The notes below the pieces were generated by a model. That model searched no databases and was not told the origin of the DNA. It worked only from the letters and a program-made list of their open reading frames with translations. A DNA stretch of 64,000 bases from Whalleya microplaca. Taxonomy: Eukaryota > Ascomycota > Sordariomycetes > Xylariales > Xylariaceae. Numbering within the stretch: the first letter of the stretch is position 1; every line of letters starts with the position of its first letter. Shown piece after piece: positions 1 to 8,665 of this stretch. The stretch lies in contig MU385740.1 of NCBI GenBank assembly GCA_022497155.1, positions 186,001 to 250,000 on the forward strand. Direction: 5' to 3'. The position numbers and the translations under genes were made by a program.

Positions 1-170
1 ACGGCACTGCTTCTCCTACAAGTAGCAATGGCAGTGGCAACGGTAGTGGAGAGAGCGGCAGCAGCCCCAGCTCGTCTGTCTCGGTTGGCGGCGCTGCGCG
101 ACCTACTGGTGTTGTAGCGGGCGCTGCTGTGGCCGCTGCGGGATTCTTGGGTGCGGCTGTGTTGTTGTAA
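1..170 (+). CDS. C-terminal end of a GPI-anchored surface protein (partial)
   Basis: Only the last ~56 codons are in the window, reading frame 3, ending at TAA 168-170. The visible part is a Ser/Gly/Asn-rich linker (repeats of SGNGSG and SSPSSS type) followed by a small-residue patch (GGAA) and a hydrophobic tail of about 19 residues that runs to the stop (VVAGAAVAAAGFLGAAVLL). This layout is the usual GPI-attachment signal of fungal cell-wall or plasma-membrane proteins: Ser/Gly-rich stalk, omega site, hydrophobic C-terminus. The catalytic or adhesive part lies upstream of the window, so the molecular function cannot be told. The GPI call is inferred from composition and position. Confidence 0.75.
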   Translation, partial: GTASPTSSNGSGNGSGESGSSPSSSVSVGGAARPTGVVAGAAVAAAGFLGAAVLL

Positions 171-1043
171 GGATAAGTGTTGTCACGACTTAACCTCTCG
201 GGGTTAGCTACCTAGACCTTATCCCCATTGCGGGGTCGCTCAACATGTATGTACATAAAGGGGTTCCTAGAACCGCATTCAGCTTAAAAGGAGGTCAGGG
301 TTTTGTCTTTGTTGTCGGCCTACTAGGTTGGATGCCCTGCTACACCGATAATACCTTGAACTTATTTAGGGGGGTTGTGGTGTGAAGGGAATGGATAGAT
401 GGCTAGCCATGGGTCGGATATGGTTCATGGATGATGACTTGGTTGCAAATGAGTGTGTAGTCGTACCGTAGAGTACTTCACAGGATTTAATTATACCCGC
501 TTAACCTATCGTACGCTTCCTCGTTGCTACATAACGTGTCTAAGGTCTTTGATTCTTTATTGGCAGGATCTCGCTTCCATCTACTGATTTCCAGCCTCCT
601 GCATATTTATAACAACGTTAGTGAACCTTGTTGGTCATGAACGGCATACAAGATTGGCCATGGTACTCTAGATTACCATACTGTATCTCACAATCTTTAC
701 GTGGCCCTTAGTATAGACGTTCAACTCCAGCACTATGAGGACGAAACGATCTCATTGTAGACAATATACCTATCACGACCTTTTCTGCAGGAGATTTGCG
801 CTTCCTACAGAGACAGTAGGTAAAACACTGAACTTCTAGTAGGTCTCCACAACTTGAGTAGCAACTACTCAACTTCAGTTCTTTCGTCTTATCATCGCTT
901 CATGACCCAGAATCCACCCCTATACTTTATACGCTAGCCTGAGGAGATGATGAAGTACCGTCATGTAGTCAGCACCTGATTGATTGGTGCTTGTATATAT
1001 AATATCGGACTTCTTTTTTTTTTTTGGCGGCGGCGTGTAAGGT
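171..1043. other. Intergenic, no gene seen
   Basis: AT-rich spacer between the GPI-protein stop and the 3' end of the minus-strand ankyrin gene. I see no open frame with coding character. A T11 run at about 1015-1025 lies just beyond the ankyrin gene stop. Confidence 0.5.
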
Positions 1044-2991
1044 TCACAGTCGTGTTCCATCCTCGTTGTAAAAACGACGTCGTGATTGCTGTGCAGTAAG
1101 GCCTGATACCGGCATATCCAGCGTCAATACCATTCCAAGAGAGCCTCTCGTAGGAAAGGGATCGTTATATGGATCATGCAGCCTTGCACGTTTTCTAGAG
1201 TGCAACGTGCCAGCCGGCCCAGTCCTGTCCAGATTCCATATGCGACTCCCGTGGAGTGGATCATAAAGTTGGTGAGGTTGGGCTCCAGCCTTCGTTAAAA
1301 GCTTTACCATTTCCGTGTCTTCTCTGGCATCGCAATAATCCACTGGTGTGGCGCTATCGCTGTCTCTCATATTTACGTTTGCCCCGTGGTCTATGAGTCT
1401 CTGGGCAATTTCCAGACGCTTGTCAAGTGAAGCTCCCCTGTTCCGGCAGAGAACATGCAGTGGACTTTGACTTTCATGATACGCCGGCGACTTGGCGTTT
1501 ACATCTCCCGAGCTGGAAATTAGCAGATCGATAATTTCAGTGCAGGGCCTCTCTGATGCGCATGCGGCGTGCAATGCGGTCCCCACATGCGCTATCACAA
1601 TGTCTAGAGTCAGTAATGGCTATCTTATAACAGTTGTAGGTGCACCAAGTCATCTTTCGGGAGCAATGTGCTCTTACAAAGTCCCAAGTACGTGGTGAAT
1701 GGTCCTTATGGGATAGTGGAAAGGGTAATGAGTAGTTAGATGATTCGGAAATTTACTCACTCGTTTGTTTAGGATCTGCACCATTGTCCAACGCCTTCTG
1801 AACCAGCTCAACTGCCAAATCGCCGATTTTGCAGGCAACAGTTAGAATCATTACGGGGGTACTCCCCCTCGCCTCTAACATATAGAACGAGGCAACCTTA
1901 ATGAGCATTGAGAAAGCGGTCGTTTGAATTTCCGAAGATAGGCCGTGGTCATTGCGATTTCGAAAGACGTATGTCCAAGCATTGAGAATGCGTATTGCCC
2001 TCCATCCAAATGTCATCCTTTGAACTCTTAAATCCGGGGGAGAAATGAAGGAAGAGTTTTCGCACGCAAATGCCAAAAACTTGACCCAGCGAGCGTCGAG
2101 ATTAGATAGAATCTTGTACAGAGACTCGCATGAACAAGGTGCACCGTATTGGACTATAAGTCTTAGTTTTGCCAGATCATTATCTGTCCAGGACTCTTGC
2201 TGGAGTACGAAATCTAGAAAGGAGAGACAGCTATCATCCGTAGAGAGAGGCGGGTAACTGATAGCGCAGTCCTCTAGACGCTTTGGACCAGCCAAGAGAA
2301 GCTCATGCAAGACCTCGACTGGGATATTCTGGTCTACTGTTTGGAGTATTGGTGATTCTGATTCGTACCTATGGGTCGGTCCGAGCAGGGACTCTTCTAT
2401 CCTCAATGGCGGGGTACATGGCTCAGCATCATAGGCTAGGAGGTTTCTGACGATATCAATGCGGCCTCTGTTCTGTTCGGATGGTAGGGGTTGGTAAACT
2501 TCTGAGTCCAGAGCCCAATTCAGCGGAAACCAGAGGCAATGGTTCCCGTCAACTGGCTCCTTATCACACTTTTTGGGATCTGCACCTGCCTCGAGAAGTA
2601 TGCTGACTATCTCAGGCTCATTATTGCGAATAGCAACAGTCAGGGCAGAGGTATATGCGTCGTGTCGAGTATAGATATTTTCTCCAACAAAGAAGTAATC
2701 GGCTGGACCCTTGGCGTTTAAATATCGTCGTAACGTAGCGGCCATTCCGTTCCTGCAAGCCCACCAGAGAGAGGTGCAGTCGTTATAGCGCACATCAGCT
2801 TTATAGAGCTCCTCGCTCCCAACGTTGTTGATGAATTGGCATGTCTTGATGAAATTGTTCATAGGACCAATGTCTAGGAAGGCAGTGATCATAATTATCA
2901 ATTCTTTGGGCATTCTCAAAAGGTGGCTATGCTCGGATGGAAGACTGGCGTTGCCACCTACGCCCTTCTGGTTGCATTCGGAAAGTTCCAT
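1044..2991 (-). CDS. F-box and ankyrin-repeat protein
   Basis: Two exons, 2991-1761 and 1603-1044, with a 157-nt intron (donor GTGAGT at 1760, acceptor CTCTAG ending at 1604). Joining them keeps the frame and gives about 596 residues. The N-terminus (residues ~25-65) has the F-box pattern: Leu-rich, with PKELIIMITAFLD and a later CQFIN..ELYK. Ankyrin repeats follow from about residue 100 (SALTVAIRNNEPEIVSILLEAGADP) and again around the exon junction (LDNGADP, then GTALHAAC; LIDHGANVNMRDSDSATPVDYC). The tail (last ~90 residues) is basic and not recognised. By family, F-box proteins bind Skp1 and recruit substrates to SCF ubiquitin ligases, with ankyrin repeats as the likely substrate-binding part. 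The substrate is unknown. The ATG at 2991 is followed by an uninterrupted frame. A fragment of a paralogue lies at 5341-5535. Confidence 0.85.
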
Positions 2992-3114
2992 GATTGATTA
3001 ATGTGGTGTCGCTCAAACTCGGTGGGCTTTGGTCTAAATTAGAAAACAAAGAGCTTAAAGCCCGAGCGAAATTGATATCAGGGTGTAAGGTGCTGATGGA
3101 TGTTGGATTTATTT

Positions 3115-3160
3115 GCAGGAAAATGTGAGAAGTAGGTGGTGATTAGAGGGAGCGAGTGTC
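3115..3160. repeat. 46-bp dispersed repeat, copy 1
   Basis: This 46-bp block, upstream of the F-box/ankyrin gene, recurs in direct orientation at 11957-12002 with two mismatches. It starts at GCAGGAAAATG and ends at AGTGTC. It may be part of a duplicated promoter or a shuffled genomic block; no coding frame is open through it. Confidence 0.8.
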
Positions 3161-4487
3161 ATGCACAATGACATAAAATATAGGTAGCTACTTAGCCTAG
3201 GCACGTGCATGTTTGCAAATCTACGTGTACCTAGTTACCTAGGTGAATAACTTCAATGTTTGCTTTAGCTACAAATCAAGGCAGCCACAAGAATCGGAGA
3301 CTGTCAGAATATAGGAGGTTAGACGACCCACATACTGTACTATATTAGCATACATCCCAAGGGCTTTTAGATACACATAGACTTAGACTTTACAACAATC
3401 AACGGGGAAATACTTGGGGGCATCCTTAAACTATTACGTGGCCCGTAGTCTTGTTGATAAAGAGGACTCAGAGGCACGTAATTAAGTTCACAGCAGTGTT
3501 AGGAATTAGAATGCGATACAGATAACTATTGTAAAGTAGGGAATAGTGCACCAAGTGCAGGTTAGTATACAGGGTACAAGGCCTTGGCAAAGAGAGATTA
3601 TATTTCAAAGTGGAAAGGCGGTCAGGAAGCCCATGTTATATATATGTAAAGGGTTGTGAAGCATTTGTATTGAAAGACCCAGGTCCAAGGGACCAATACT
3701 TAGGCAGACCATGCCGATATTGGATTTCAGGGTTAGTGAAGGTGATGCAAAGAGATAGTAAACCACATGGGCAAGCTCAAGGGCAAGGCCTAGGTAGAAA
3801 TACACTATCTAACACCAGGAAAGGCGGATACCAATCTAATTACTTCTTAGGTGCCGATAAGAGAGGTATAGGGGGAGAGCAATAGGTACGGACAAACCAA
3901 TCATCAAGTATAAATAACAGATATCCATAAATAGCAGGCATAAACAGGAATGTAGGCTCCGCTAATTAACTTCCAGGAAACATATAAAAGAAGCAGGTAC
4001 AGAAGTCAAAAACGTTATGCATATGATTTTAGGGTAGATTCCTTGCTTTGGGTGGCCACCCGCAAGTGGTGGACAGGTAATGGGTTATCAGACGGTAGAC
4101 GTAGTATAGGGTCGCAAGACTCTCTAGTAAAACTCTAGGTCTAATTAAGGAAACAGTGGCCAAGAGTTCCTTTAATGCTGGATAGGGAATGGCTGGTAGA
4201 CCTTTGAGATGATTGATCAAGTCAGCTGCTTATATATTTATAGTGAAGAGGATGAATAAGGCCAGGTATCGGTTTGAGAAGAGATAGATATTCTGGGGAA
4301 GTGACCATACGATCTTGGTAAGCTCAGTCATCAACCCAGAGTCGCCACCTCTGCCTAGCTTACCCTATGGAAGAGAACTCGATGGCCTCGAGCTAAAGTT
4401 TCAGACTGACTTCCAACCGAGAGTGCGATATCTCTACTTCGCTCTCCTCCTGAATGTCTTTCGTCGGGAGCGGTGCGGTGCTCCTGA
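3161..4487. other. Intergenic, AT-rich, no gene supported
   Basis: About 1.3 kb with only short open frames and frequent TATA/ATAT stretches. No family resemblance is seen on either strand. It separates the repeat block at 3115-3160 from the MITE. Confidence 0.4.
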
Positions 4488-4495
4488 TTGGATGG
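4488..4495. repeat. Target-site duplication of the hAT MITE, left copy
   Basis: TTGGATGG directly abuts the left TIR; the identical 8 bp abuts the right TIR at 5011-5018. Confidence 0.9.
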
Positions 4496-5010
4496 CAGCG
4501 CTTCCATCAAATCATCTAATTACTTGACTTAACTTGAATTGACTTGATTTAACTTAATACAATTGTTTTTTTTTTCGATAATTGATTGAATCAATTAGAA
4601 GTTTATTTTTGACTTGATTCACTTAATATTAGTTAATTATTTTATTAGTTATATAAGCCACAGTATATGCCACTATATAAGCTATATATCGTAAGATCTT
4701 CTGGCGTTATTAGTTAATATTATCAGCCACCTGATTATCCTTGTTAAGGGTTAACCACTATTACGTCCGTGCTTTTTGTATAACAATTTTGCTGTGTCAG
4801 GTTATCTCTCGAGGTCCTGGAGAGAATTTTTCCTTCGGATAAACTTACCTTCTTAAAACTGCCTTGTTAACCCTAATATATAATTCAGGGGTTCAGGAAT
4901 AAAATTCGTAATTCAGTGTATTACTAATCAAGTCAAGTTACAAATAGCCTCAAGTCAACTCGAAAGTTCAATTAGTTGATTTGACTTGAATTGACTTGAT
5001 GGAAGCGCTG
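4496..5010. mobile_element. Non-autonomous hAT-type transposon (MITE), 515 bp
   Basis: The element begins CAGCGCTTCCATCAA and ends with its exact inverse (TTGATGGAAGCGCTG), a perfect 15-bp terminal inverted repeat. It is flanked on both sides by the same 8 bp, TTGGATGG (4488-4495 and 5011-5018), a clean target-site duplication. An 8-bp duplication and TIRs starting CAG are typical of the hAT superfamily. Subterminal regions on both ends carry repeated TTGACTT/AAGTCAA motifs in opposing orientation, as expected of transposase-binding sites. The interior is AT-rich with no open frame, so it must have been moved by a transposase encoded elsewhere. The perfect duplication suggests a fairly recent insertion. 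Confidence 0.9.
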
Positions 5011-5018
5011 TTGGATGG
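5011..5018. repeat. Target-site duplication of the hAT MITE, right copy
   Basis: TTGGATGG directly after the right TIR; identical to 4488-4495. Confidence 0.9.
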
Positions 5019-5074
5019 ACACCGTTCAACCTTTCTTTGACACATCAACGTTGGCAACGCCAGGATAATGGGCT

Positions 5075-5190
5075 CGGACATCCACTTTGCAAATATTGGC
5101 TGAACGAATGGGGCATAATGCAGAGTTCACGAAACCGTTAGGTGCTGCGGAAGACAATGAGCTGCAGGTCACTGTCGAAATACAGGGTTA
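5075..5190 (+). pseudogene. Short coding remnant, copy of the block at 12022-12160
   Basis: The plus frame reads RTSTLQILAERMGHNAEF, PLGAAE and ELQVT before stopping at TAA 5188-5190. The same peptide pattern (RTSTLHILAERMGHGGEL, PLGAAE, ELQVT) is encoded at 12022-12160, where it runs on to 12276. Conservation at the amino-acid level with changed bases suggests both copies descend from a real coding exon, but I do not recognise the family. Its 3' end runs straight into the CorA-like fragment at 5173. Confidence 0.5.
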
Positions 5191-5320
5191 ATGGGAATTG
5201 ATTGACTTGAGGTTCAGCTACTCTAGAGTGGCAGATGGCCTGTTCTATACATACATAATGCTACTATGTGCCTTGTACTGTACCAGTCCTTGACTCAATT
5301 CAACACTGCTATCAGATAGG
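5173..5320 (+). pseudogene. Internally deleted fragment of a CorA-like gene 5' region (inverted duplicate)
   Basis: This stretch is the reverse complement of 6764-6993, the 5' part of the CorA-like gene. Long matching runs include the one around GAGTGGCAGATGGCCTG and the one around GTACTGTACCAGTCC. After AATTCAAC the fragment skips about 80 bases present in the other copy, then resumes at CTGCTATCAG. It therefore carries an internal deletion and cannot encode the full exon. Confidence 0.75.
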
Positions 5321-5340
5321 ATGTGTGTGGGTATGCTTAG

Positions 5341-5535
5341 TCAGCTATTATCCCATGCTAGGACTACAAGTCCTAGTTCTACTAGGTCATTCTCTGTCCA
5401 GGGCCCTTGCTTGAGTACCCAACCTAAGGAGGAGGAAAATGGACCAAGTAGGGAGTTACTTCGGTTATTATAACTGTCAGTAAGGGACGAAGTAATGAGT
5501 AGCATAATGGTTTGATTTGCACGAGGCGAAGTCAA
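5341..5535 (-). pseudogene. Fragment of an F-box/ankyrin paralogue
   Basis: The minus-strand frame contains WVLKQGPWTENDLVELGLVV. It matches the intact F-box/ankyrin protein at DFVLQQESWTDNDLAKLRLIV, and the nucleotide match with the region around 2190-2225 is visible (GTCATT-CTGTCCAGG-CTTGCT-GAGTAC). No ankyrin repeats remain around it, so this is a small remnant of a second gene copy. It lies next to the CorA-like fragment, in the rearranged block. Confidence 0.6.
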
Positions 5536-5585
5536 AAGGAGTCAGAGCCCCTATGCATATATATGTGTACAAGTGGCGCCTATTC

Positions 5586-5860
5586 TTACATAAATCCGTA
5601 TTTAATTTTATAAACGTATCCAATACTATGCAAAGTAGAATTCCATTCAAATGACAATATCGTAATGATTGTATTGACCATAAGTCTAGATAGAAAGTGT
5701 GGAAATGGAAGGTGCTTCATTGCCCGTTCTTCGACATGCTCCACTGTACACACTATAGCACCCCCGAAAATGCTACTAGCCATGGCGTTTATACTGCCAT
5801 CAAAAACCTCTCGTACTCCTTCCAGTATCCTTATACCTTCTCGTCGAGCGTTCTATGCTT
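5586..5860 (-). pseudogene. Possible degraded coding remnant, unidentified
   Basis: On the minus strand a frame reads ILEGVREVFDGSINAMASSI, then FGGAIVCTVEHVEERAMKHL. This has ordinary protein composition, but a stop lies just upstream and no start, splice context or family match is seen. It may be part of a lost gene of this rearranged block, or chance. Confidence 0.25.
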
Positions 5861-6000
5861 TCTGCAAAACTATATCAGTTGCAACAGTCCTGCTAAATAT
5901 TAACTCGTTTATAAGATTATGTGGAAAGACTAACCTTGAGTAAGGAGTAGCTGGCAACTATTTGACCTTAGCCATCATATAGTTCACTTTGCGGCATCAT

Positions 6001-6993
6001 TTATACCGAGCCCTCTTTCTGTGATGACCGCCGGTGAGCCTGCCATCGATCCCAAAACCACCAAGCAAGCAGTGTTGCTGCCATCAAAGGCAAAGTAATA
6101 GCAAAGTATAGCAGCAGCTCTGGGGACGCGGAAGCTACTAATGTACCACTAGATAGATCCGCCCGAACGTATTGCATCCCAAAAAACGCCTTCGCGAAGT
6201 TAATATCTCTCGATTCTCAATGTGGGGGTGCGAAGATCCTTACCGCCGTGAACGTACCGGGCAAGAACACCAAGGTCACAATAGCTATCATCCGCACAGC
6301 CTGCGCCTCTATGAGCGACTGTCTAGAGACCTTTCGTATGTGACTGGCTTCTAACGCAGAGTGGCGGGCTACCCGAGCGTTGATGCAGTCTCGTAGGGTG
6401 GCTGCGATACCTTCAAGTCTTGCCCGAATGAGACTGAGATGGTTAAGATGGAAGTTGCTCTCTTGAATTGAATTTGATATCACCTTTTTGAGAGCCTGAA
6501 CATCTTTTGCAGGATTATCGCAGAAATCGTCGAGCAATTCCCGACGCAAAACTTCAGCCAAGAAAGCTTGAAGTACGCCCGAGTTTATGATATAAATAAT
6601 GGGGTCTTGTTGGTTTTGATCGGCGCCAAAAGGATGACCAAGGAAGGATATTCGCCCAAGCAATGCCTTGCTTTACTATAGAAGATCAATTAGGGCAACA
6701 TTCTAACTTTCTTCTCAGGTAATCTCACCTCTCACGCAGGTATAAGTAACTGAAAGCATGCTTCCTATCGCTGATAGAGCAGTGATTGTTTCCCAGGCAT
6801 CGCGAGCCGCCCTTCCCCCTTTGAAGAGCTCCTCGAGTGTCAGTTGATAACATGAGCTTGTTGAATTTGAGGGTCAAGGACTGGTACAGTACAAGGCACG
6901 AATAGTAGCATTGTGTATATAACAGGCCATCTGCCACTCTAGAATATCTGAACCTCAAGTCAATCTAAGCCTCATTAACCCTGTATTTCAACA
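6001..6993 (-). pseudogene. CorA-like membrane protein gene, 5' end disrupted
   Basis: The 3' part is well preserved. An exon from about 6661 to 6245 encodes a helical region ending VRMIAIVTLVFLPGTFTA. A 55-nt intron (GTAAGG donor, GCGAAG acceptor) joins it to 6189-6001, encoding AFFGMQYV and a second membrane helix (LLLYFAITLPLMAATLLAWW) with a basic tail, stop TAA at 6001-6003. VFLPGTFxAxxFGM followed by a second helix is the signature end of fungal CorA-like (Mg2+ transporter fold) proteins. The 5' part (about 6750-6930) contains VPVLDPQIQQAHVI and LTLEELFKGGRAARDAWETI in different frames, so a frameshift or missed intron splits it. No convincing start codon is seen. The same 5' region is duplicated in inverted form at 5173-5320. 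It lies head-to-tail beyond the truncated permease. It could still be a live gene with an N-terminus I have not resolved. Confidence 0.65.
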
Positions 6994-7003
6994 GAGCTTT
7001 CAT

Positions 7004-8209
7004 TCACACCAGTCGACCTACAGTAGGAGCGTACTCAATATCAAGACCACCATTGTCATTCCATGGTACTGCGCAGGCCTAAAAATGTGTTAGAATATTT
7101 TTGCCCACGATAGGAGAGGACTTACGTATGCTATAGCAATCGAAGAGTATAAAATACCCACTATCATAACCGCTGAAATAAAGCCCCATTTCAGCGTCTT
7201 GTGATTCTTGATCTCACCAGAAACCTGCACCAATCAGAATGTTGATTATGCGGACACAATGGATAACATACAAGAGTGGCGTTCTCCCAGCCTTGAAAGG
7301 CAAACAGTACCTGAAGAACAGCAGTGCCTGACTTTGTCGTTGCGCCTCCCCATTCCCAATCCGCGGGATTTCCGGGCCTTGGATCCCCAAAAACATTATT
7401 TTGTGCAGCCTGGTATGCCGCAGCAACAAATAGGGCAATCAAGACGCATACTTTAAGGGCAGCAAACAACAGATTTAACGTTCGGCTTCCCTTAGGCGCG
7501 AAGTACACGAGTAAACAAACGAAGGCCAACGAAATAAATGCTATTAGCCGCCAGACTCGCTGATCATTAACAACTTCCGAGCCGGTTGCCAGGTATATGA
7601 TTTGTAGGCCAAATTGTGGAGGATTGGTAGTGGTAGTGTATATGAAAACAAAATATATAGAGAAGATTGTATACCACAAGAGCGGCGGGCCTGGCATGAC
7701 GGCGTCGAATTAAAAAGACACAACTTTAGGAACAGATTCTCGAAGCCATGGGGTGGTATTGTCATGATAGAACTTACATAAACAAGTTCGCCACCAGTAT
7801 ATGGTAGTTTTCGAGCATACTCTAGATATAATAGCATACTAGACATTGCGTATCGAAATTAGATAACACCCTTACCCATTGCTGGCAGGTGTACGTACTA
7901 TATCGCTGTGAAGGCAAACCCTGCAAACCATAAGCCGATCGATGTTCCTCGGTCGCCTGTGTAAAGAAGGATGCTCGGTGGACCGGTGAATATGCCTGTC
8001 CCTACCATCTTGTTGATTATCAGCGCAATGGCATCCAATGTTGTTAACGGCCGGTGGACAGGAGGGCGTTCGCCTGCATCTTCCGGCACTGAGTTTCTAT
8101 CATCAGCATCTTCGACCTCTGAAGTCGTCCGAGACGGTGACGGAATGCCATCGAGGGAGAGCCGGTCGGATCCACCAAAAATCGATTCAGGAGGCGGCGG
8201 AAACGCCAT
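7004..8209 (-). pseudogene. Amino-acid permease (APC superfamily, LAT/Mup1-like), truncated and splice-damaged
   Basis: Five exons can be drawn: 8209-7899, 7838-7778, 7709-7272, 7224-7126 and 7078-7004. The first starts at ATG 8209 with a polar N-tail, then NKMVGTGIFTGPPSILL, the unwound-helix GTGIF motif of APC transporters. The next exons give YLEYARKLPYTGGELVY, several membrane helices, and FAFQGWENATL joined to VSGEIKNHKTL, the conserved post-TM6 signature. Two defects stand out. The acceptor before exon 3 reads AA instead of AG (7710-7711), although the frame on both sides is correct. The frame also stops at 7004 soon after ACAVPWND, roughly half of a normal 12-helix permease, and the sequence beyond it is the CorA-like block. 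I infer a dead gene, truncated by rearrangement and possibly hit by a G-to-A change. Confidence 0.75.
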
Positions 8210-8665
8210 TATGTTTGTAAATCCTATATGAGTTTAGATTACTTGGGAAAGCTCTCGCAATTATGAGCAACAATAGCAGGTGGGAAAAAGAGGAGAAAAG
8301 GCTTGAGAGTGAGGACCCTCCTTTTTAGGTTGCTGCCAGACAGCTGATATCTGTGGTCCTAATGGTCAGGCTCGATATGGATCTGCCTTGTTCAGGCAAC
8401 CGGGTTACCTTAGCTGAGGGTATGTGTGGTGTCTCACTCGGCGTCTTATCTCGGTGTCTCACTCGGCGTCTTTGCGCTAGAGAGTAGCCTGCCTAATGGT
8501 CCTACGGGCCACAATATGCCTACCTTACTATGAACCCCATATCGCTTTCGCAATTCGAGGGGTCTGATTCCCATTTGCTCCATTGGCGCGCTCATCAGCT
8601 CGCCTCGCAAGCCTCCCGGTGACCTTCAACTGCAACCAGATCAGAGAGTATAATTACAGGGAGCG
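8210..8665. other. Divergent intergenic region between permease and kinase genes
   Basis: 456 bp separating two divergently oriented starts. It contains a direct repeat of 20 bp with a 25-bp period (8428-8447 and 8453-8472, GGTGTCTCACTCGGCGTCTT). No gene is seen. Confidence 0.5.
8428..8472. repeat. Two-copy 20-bp direct repeat, 25-bp period
   Basis: GGTGTCTCACTCGGCGTCTT occurs twice, separated by ATCTC, in the shared upstream region of the permease and kinase genes. It could be a duplicated regulatory site. Confidence 0.7.
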
